Origin: Mycolicibacterium lutetiense
GTDB lineage: Bacteria; Actinomycetota; Actinomycetes; Mycobacteriales; Mycobacteriaceae
Length of the DNA: 64,000 nucleotides
NCBI RefSeq assembly: GCF_017876775.1
Contig: NZ_JAGIOP010000002.1
Location: 744,001-808,000 of the forward strand
Direction: 5' to 3'
The translations under genes and the position numbers were made by a program. Below the pieces are notes generated by a model that saw only the letters and a program-made list of their open reading frames with translations, was not told the DNA's origin and did not search any database. The number at the start of each line of letters is the position of its first letter. Position 1 is the stretch's first letter. This document shows, in pieces, positions 59,700-64,000 of the stretch.

Positions 59700-62396
59700 T
59701 CAGTCGGTCAGCGCCTGACGCGCGTAGGCGCGTACGTCGGCATCGGTGTCGTCCAACGCCACGGTGAGCGCCTCGCGGGCCGTCGACTCCGAGCCCGCCC
59801 ACCGGCTCAGGCTCAGCACAGCCGCCTTGCGGACATCGAGGTGCTGGTCATCCAGCGCCCGCGACAGAATGGGCACCGCGACCGCGGACGCCGCCCCGGC
59901 CAAGGCCCGCGCCGCGCCCTGGCGGATCTGCCAGGCCGGTTCGGTGAATGCCTTCTCGACACTGACCAGGTCATCGTCAGCGCAACCGACGGCGCCGAGG
60001 GACGTCAGGGCTGCCGCCCGCACCAGCGGGTCGGGGTCGTCGAGTGCCTTGCGCACCGCGGCGGCGCCGGCCCGCAGGGTCGCGAGGCCGCCCACCGCGG
60101 CGATCCGCACTTCCCGGTTGCCGTCGGTGGTGGCGGCCGCCACGCCCGCGTGATCGTCGACCGACACCAGGGCCCGCACCGCTTCGATCCGTACCCGGTG
60201 GTCGGGATCGGACGACGCGGCTCGGTACGCCTGGGCGCTGCCGACGCGGCGGGAGCTCAGCAGGTACACCGTCACTGCACGGACCACCGGGTCCGCGGAG
60301 GCCAGTCGGTCGGCGAAGGCGCCCGGATTCGGCAGGACTTCGACGAGTTCCCGGACCGCGTCGGCGGTTTCCCGTCGCACCCCGGCGTCACTATCGGCCA
60401 GTGCAGCCACCAGTGCGGGCTGGTACCCGTCGGGCAGATGCTCGACGAGGGTGGCGACCGCGGTGCGACGCACGCCGGCATCCGGATCCGCCAGGAAGGT
60501 GCTCAGATCGTCCAGTGTGGGCTCCTCCAAGGCCAGGACCGCAGCGATCCGTGGTGACGGCGGCTGCGCGGATTCCGGGCGGACCCGGGAGTGCTCGGCC
60601 GCCGGAGCCCTGCCCCCGTGCAGATGGGGCTGCTCGACTCTCGCCACCGGATCCTGCGAAGTAAGGTGGTCCAGCTCGGGCACCGCGACGAAATACGGTG
60701 CCACCGGCCGTTTCACGAACTGCATGGCGCCGTCGACGTCCTTGTAGAGGTTGAGGTGGTAACGCCACTCCTGATCGTCCCGCTGAGGCAGATCGGCACG
60801 TTCGTGGTAGAGGCCCCAACGTGATTCGGTCCGGGTCAACGAGGACCGGGCCGCCATCTCCGCGCAATCACGGATGAAGGACACCTCGGCGGCGCGCATC
60901 AACTCGTGTGGGGTGCGGGCCCCGATGCCCTCGACCTCGGCTGCCATGCGCTCGAAGGTCTGCACCGCGATCGACAGCTTGGTGGCGGTCTTCGGCGGTG
61001 CCACATAGTCGTTGACGAACCGTCGCAGTTTGAACTCGACCTGTGGTTGTGGCGGACCGTCCGGATGCCGCAGTGGACGGTAGATGAGCTCGTGGGCCTG
61101 CGCCACCTGCTCGGCCGGAAGTTCGGCCGGCGCCGCCACCTCCGACAGCGTCGAGGCCGCGTGCTCACCGGCGAGGTCCCCGTACACGAAGGCGCCGATC
61201 ATGTAGTTGTGCGGGACGCACGCCAGGTCCCCGGCCGCGTACAGGCCTGGCACCGTGGTGCGGGCATGCTCGTCCACCCACACACCCGAGGCGGAATGCC
61301 CTGAGCACAGACCGATCTCGGAGATGTGCATCTCGATGTCGTGGGTGCGGTAGTCATGCCCACGGTTGGCGTGGAACGTGCCCCGGGTGGGCCGTTCGGT
61401 GGTGTGCAGGATGTTCTCCAGCGTGGTCAGCGTCTCATCAGGCAGGTGGCTGACCTTGAGGTAGATCGGGCCTCGGGCCGATTCGATCTCCTCCTTGACC
61501 TCGGCCATCATCTGGCCCGACCAGTAGTCGGAGTCGACGAACCGCTCCCCCAGCGCATTGACCTGGTAACCGCCGAACGGGTTGGCCACGTACGCGCACG
61601 CCGGGCCGTTGTAGTCCTTGATCAGCGGATTGACCTGGAAGCACTCGATTCCGGAGAGTTCGGCACCGGCGTGGTAGGCCATGGCGTACCCGTCACCGGC
61701 GTTGGTGGGGTTCTCATAGGTTCCGTACAGATACCCGGACGCAGGAAGCCCGAGACGGCCGCACGCCCCGGTGGACAGGATCACGGCCTTGGCCGCGACC
61801 GTGACGAATTCGCCTGTACGGGTGTTGAATGCCGCGGCGCCGACCGCGCGGCCCTGATCGGTGAGCACGCGCACCGGCATGAGCCGGTTCTCGATCCGGA
61901 TCTTCTCTCGCATCGATTTCTGGCGCAGCACCCGGTACAGCGCCTTCTTGACGTCCTTGCCTTCGGGCATCGGCAACACGTAGGCGCCGGAGCGGTGCAC
62001 ACGCCGCACGGCGTATTCACCGTGCTCGTCCTTCTCGAACTTCACCCCGTACCGCTCCAGCCGCTGCACCATGGCGAATCCACGGGTCGCGGTCTGATAG
62101 ACGGTGCGCTGGTTGACGATTCCGTCGTTGGCCCGGGTGATCTCGGCGACGTAGTCCTCAGGTTCGGCCTTGCCCGGGATGACGGCATTGTTGACGCCGT
62201 CCATCCCCATGGCCAGCGCCCCGGAGTGCCGCACGTGCGCCTTCTCGAGCAGCAGTACCTGGGCACCGTTCTCGGCTGCGGTCAACGCGGCCATGGTGCC
62301 CGCGGTGCCGCCGCCGATCACCAGGACGTCGCAGTCGATCCGGACCGCCTGCGAAATATCCGGGGCGACGTGCGAATGTTCAGTCAGTTCTGTCAT
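59700..62396 (-). CDS. FAD-dependent oxidoreductase (fumarate reductase/AprA type) with C-terminal HEAT repeats
   Basis: An 898-aa flavoprotein. Residues 1-600 are the FAD and capping domains of the succinate dehydrogenase/fumarate reductase flavoprotein superfamily: DVLVIGGGTAGTMAALTAAE, the HSGALAMGMDGVNNAV segment, then AVILSTGACGRLGLPASGYL and VPGLYAAGDLACVPHNYMIG. Residues from about 640 to the end form six or more HEAT-like repeats (DAGVRRTAVATLVEHLPDGY; DPLVRAAALTSLGAVG; DQHLDVRKAAVLSLSRWAGS; DADVRAYARQALTD). The fusion is known from actinobacterial operons with ABC importers. ATG overlaps the ABC ATPase stop; the substrate may be a sulphur or nitrogen compound carried by that importer (inference). 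Confidence 0.86.
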   Translation of the reverse strand: MTELTEHSHVAPDISQAVRIDCDVLVIGGGTAGTMAALTAAENGAQVLLLEKAHVRHSGALAMGMDGVNNAVIPGKAEPEDYVAEITRANDGIVNQRTVYQTATRGFAMVQRLERYGVKFEKDEHGEYAVRRVHRSGAYVLPMPEGKDVKKALYRVLRQKSMREKIRIENRLMPVRVLTDQGRAVGAAAFNTRTGEFVTVAAKAVILSTGACGRLGLPASGYLYGTYENPTNAGDGYAMAYHAGAELSGIECFQVNPLIKDYNGPACAYVANPFGGYQVNALGERFVDSDYWSGQMMAEVKEEIESARGPIYLKVSHLPDETLTTLENILHTTERPTRGTFHANRGHDYRTHDIEMHISEIGLCSGHSASGVWVDEHARTTVPGLYAAGDLACVPHNYMIGAFVYGDLAGEHAASTLSEVAAPAELPAEQVAQAHELIYRPLRHPDGPPQPQVEFKLRRFVNDYVAPPKTATKLSIAVQTFERMAAEVEGIGARTPHELMRAAEVSFIRDCAEMAARSSLTRTESRWGLYHERADLPQRDDQEWRYHLNLYKDVDGAMQFVKRPVAPYFVAVPELDHLTSQDPVARVEQPHLHGGRAPAAEHSRVRPESAQPPSPRIAAVLALEEPTLDDLSTFLADPDAGVRRTAVATLVEHLPDGYQPALVAALADSDAGVRRETADAVRELVEVLPNPGAFADRLASADPVVRAVTVYLLSSRRVGSAQAYRAASSDPDHRVRIEAVRALVSVDDHAGVAAATTDGNREVRIAAVGGLATLRAGAAAVRKALDDPDPLVRAAALTSLGAVGCADDDLVSVEKAFTEPAWQIRQGAARALAGAASAVAVPILSRALDDQHLDVRKAAVLSLSRWAGSESTAREALTVALDDTDADVRAYARQALTD

Positions 62397-63142
62397 GGTT
62401 GCTCCAGGGCGGCGATGATCTCGGCACGCAGCGCGGATCGTTCGGGATGGTCGGTTCGGGGCCGGCCCACTTCGATGAGGGCGCGCAACGGCTCCCCGGC
62501 ACGGCCCAGCACCGCAACACGGTCACCGAGGGTGAGGGCCTCGTCGACGTCGTGGGTGACGAACACGATCGTCGTCGGATGGGCCTTCCAAGTGTCGATC
62601 AGCAACCGCTGCATGGCCGCCCGGGTCTGGGTGTCCAGCGCGGCGAACGGTTCGTCCATCATGACCGCGCGGGGCGCACCGGCCAGGCCGCGGGCGAGCT
62701 GGACCCGCTGCCGCATACCGCCGGAGAGATTCTTCGGCAGGAAGTCGGCGAACCCGGACAGGCCCACCTCATCGATCCAGCGGTCGGCCCGTTCACGCCG
62801 GGTCGCTTTCGGTTCGCCCCGCAACTGCAGGGCCAGCTCGACATTCGATCGCACCGTCCGCCACGGCAGCAACGCGCTGTCCTGGAACACCATGCCGCGG
62901 TCGCGTGAGGTGGTGGTGACGGGTTCGCCATCGGCCAGTACCCGGCCGCCGTCGGGCCGCAGTAGTCCGGTCAGCGCGCGCAGCAGCGTGGACTTGCCGC
63001 AGCCCGACGGGCCGGTGAGCACCAGGATCTCGCCGGGCTGCACGGTAATGCTCAGATCATCGATCACCGGAGCACCGGTGTAGGACAACGTGATTCCGTC
63101 GATTTCCAGCCTCATTCCCCGGCTGGTCAATGTTGTCGTCAT
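62393..63142 (-). CDS. ABC transporter ATP-binding protein (SsuB/TauB type)
   Basis: A 249-aa ATPase for an importer of sulphonates, taurine or nitrate. Walker A GPSGCGKST, signature LSGGMRQRVQLARGLAG, Walker B AVMMDEPFAALD and the switch His in VFVTHDVDEAL. The SsuB/TauB type is inferred from the permease and the closely similar signature region. ATG 63142 overlaps the permease stop by 4 bases. Confidence 0.92.
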   Translation of the reverse strand: MTTTLTSRGMRLEIDGITLSYTGAPVIDDLSITVQPGEILVLTGPSGCGKSTLLRALTGLLRPDGGRVLADGEPVTTTSRDRGMVFQDSALLPWRTVRSNVELALQLRGEPKATRRERADRWIDEVGLSGFADFLPKNLSGGMRQRVQLARGLAGAPRAVMMDEPFAALDTQTRAAMQRLLIDTWKAHPTTIVFVTHDVDEALTLGDRVAVLGRAGEPLRALIEVGRPRTDHPERSALRAEIIAALEQP

Positions 63143-63996
63143 CGCACATTCTCCTCTGCGCGCGGGAGCCAGCGGGTGGCCCGGCGCCCGATCACCTCGA
63201 CCGCCGCGGCGGTGAGGAAACCGAGCACACCGATCGTGATGATTCCGACGAACACGTCGGGATAGTTCAGCACCGTGTACGCCTGCCAGGTGCGGTAACC
63301 CACACCCAGTCGGCCCGAGATCATCTCGGCCGAGATCACGCAGATCCAGGCCACGCCCATGCCGACCGAGAGCCCGCCGAACAGTCCGGGCAGGACGCCG
63401 GGCAACACCACCTGGCGCAGCACGTCGAGACGACCACCGCCCAGGGTGCGCACCGAGTCCTCCCAGATGGTCGGAAGGGCACGCACCGCATGCCGGACGC
63501 TGACCATGATCGGGAAGTAGGCCGCCAGGAATGTGATGAACACGATTCCCGCCTCATCGCTCGGGAACAACAGGATCGCCACCGGCACGATGGCGATCGC
63601 CGGGATCGGCCGGGCCAATTCGGTGAGCGGGCCGAAGATATCGGCGAACCATGCGGTGCGTCCCAACAGCACTCCGGTGATCACGCCAACCACCGCGGCG
63701 AGACCGAATCCGGTGAGGATCCGAATCAGGGACTGACCCAGATCCAACCAGTACTCCGGTGTCCCCAGCCGGTTCACCAGGGCCGCAGTGATTTCGGTGA
63801 CGGTGGGCAGGGTGTCGAACCGCAGACCGAACCGCACGTCGTTGGTGGTCAACACCTGCCACAGGACGATCGCGCTGACCACCGACGCCAGGCGCACCAG
63901 GCGGTGAGGCCAGGCCGAGGGCGTCCGGCGGATAGGGCCGGCCCCCGGCCCGGCCGGAACGTCGACCGCGGCCGGAGCGGTGTCGGTGGCGGTCAC
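63139..63996 (-). CDS. ABC transporter permease (SsuC/TauC type)
   Basis: A 285-aa inner-membrane permease with six helices. It has an N-terminal disordered Ala/Pro stretch (1-30), then the helices around VVSAIVLWQVLTTN, LIRILTGFGLAAVVGVITGV, and the EAA-type loop RTLGGGRLDVLRQVVLPGVL which contacts the ATPase. GTG 63996 lies 4 bases from the window end, so the solute-binding gene, if present, lies outside. Confidence 0.92.
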   Translation of the reverse strand: MTATDTAPAAVDVPAGPGAGPIRRTPSAWPHRLVRLASVVSAIVLWQVLTTNDVRFGLRFDTLPTVTEITAALVNRLGTPEYWLDLGQSLIRILTGFGLAAVVGVITGVLLGRTAWFADIFGPLTELARPIPAIAIVPVAILLFPSDEAGIVFITFLAAYFPIMVSVRHAVRALPTIWEDSVRTLGGGRLDVLRQVVLPGVLPGLFGGLSVGMGVAWICVISAEMISGRLGVGYRTWQAYTVLNYPDVFVGIITIGVLGFLTAAAVEVIGRRATRWLPRAEENVR

Positions 63997-64000
63997 ACCG

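Noticed and set aside
61326..63083. Open 585-codon + strand frame opposite the flavoprotein and ABC ATPase
   Set aside because: Shadow frame; it crosses two genes with clear motifs on the other strand and has no recognisable domain.

Overview
The window reads as chromosomal DNA of a mycobacterium, most likely a fast-growing Mycolicibacterium. The sequence is GC-rich with frequent GTG starts and short ATGA/GTGA gene overlaps. It carries signature genes such as lprG-P55, mihF, a helicase-deficient priA, coaBC and a DUF222/HNH (13E12-type) nuclease. Core gene order matches, in reverse orientation, the M. tuberculosis block from pyrR (Rv1379) to uvrC (Rv1420). That comparison is from memory; no database search was run.

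Layout: 1-14.1 kb holds uvrC (cut by the window edge), a gamma-glutamyltransferase lipoprotein, the riboflavin genes (ribH, ribBA, ribC, ribD), lprG with its MFS partner P55, then rpe, rsmB and fmt and a lone alpha/beta hydrolase. Between P55 and ribD lies an IdeR-like iron box in front of a 51-codon ORF. From 14.1 to 23.5 kb come a DUF222/HNH nuclease, a LemA/DUF2207 membrane pair, priA, a YhhN-type membrane protein, an HSL-type esterase, and a cytochrome b561/catalase-like pair.

23.6-37.0 kb is an accessory island. It has AT-richer DNA, tandem paralogues, an AAA ATPase/TPR-membrane pair, a DUF805 protein and several small acidic proteins of immunity-protein character. It also has a 1306-bp IS3-family element whose insertion split a DUF4253 gene (GGG target duplication), and truncated DUF1152 and frameshifted fragments.

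37.0-52.5 kb returns to the core: a flavin monooxygenase, metK, coaBC, rpoZ, gmk and mihF, then a Gly/Pro-rich exported protein where M. tuberculosis carries PE15/PPE20. The pyrimidine operon pyrR-pyrB-pyrC-(Rv1382-like)-carA-carB-pyrF follows, with a leader that could fold over its own ribosome-binding site. From 52.5 kb to the end come an MFS remnant butted against a beta-lactamase-like hydrolase, a large LuxR-type ATPase regulator, a metzincin-like metalloprotease with a 99-aa partner, and an operon of an SsuC/SsuB-like ABC importer and a FAD oxidoreductase carrying HEAT-like repeats.

Functionally the core is housekeeping (flavin, pyrimidine, SAM and CoA synthesis, tRNA/rRNA maturation, repair). 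The island is the part most likely to hold undescribed biology. All family calls are from reading translations; no alignments or structure predictions were possible.
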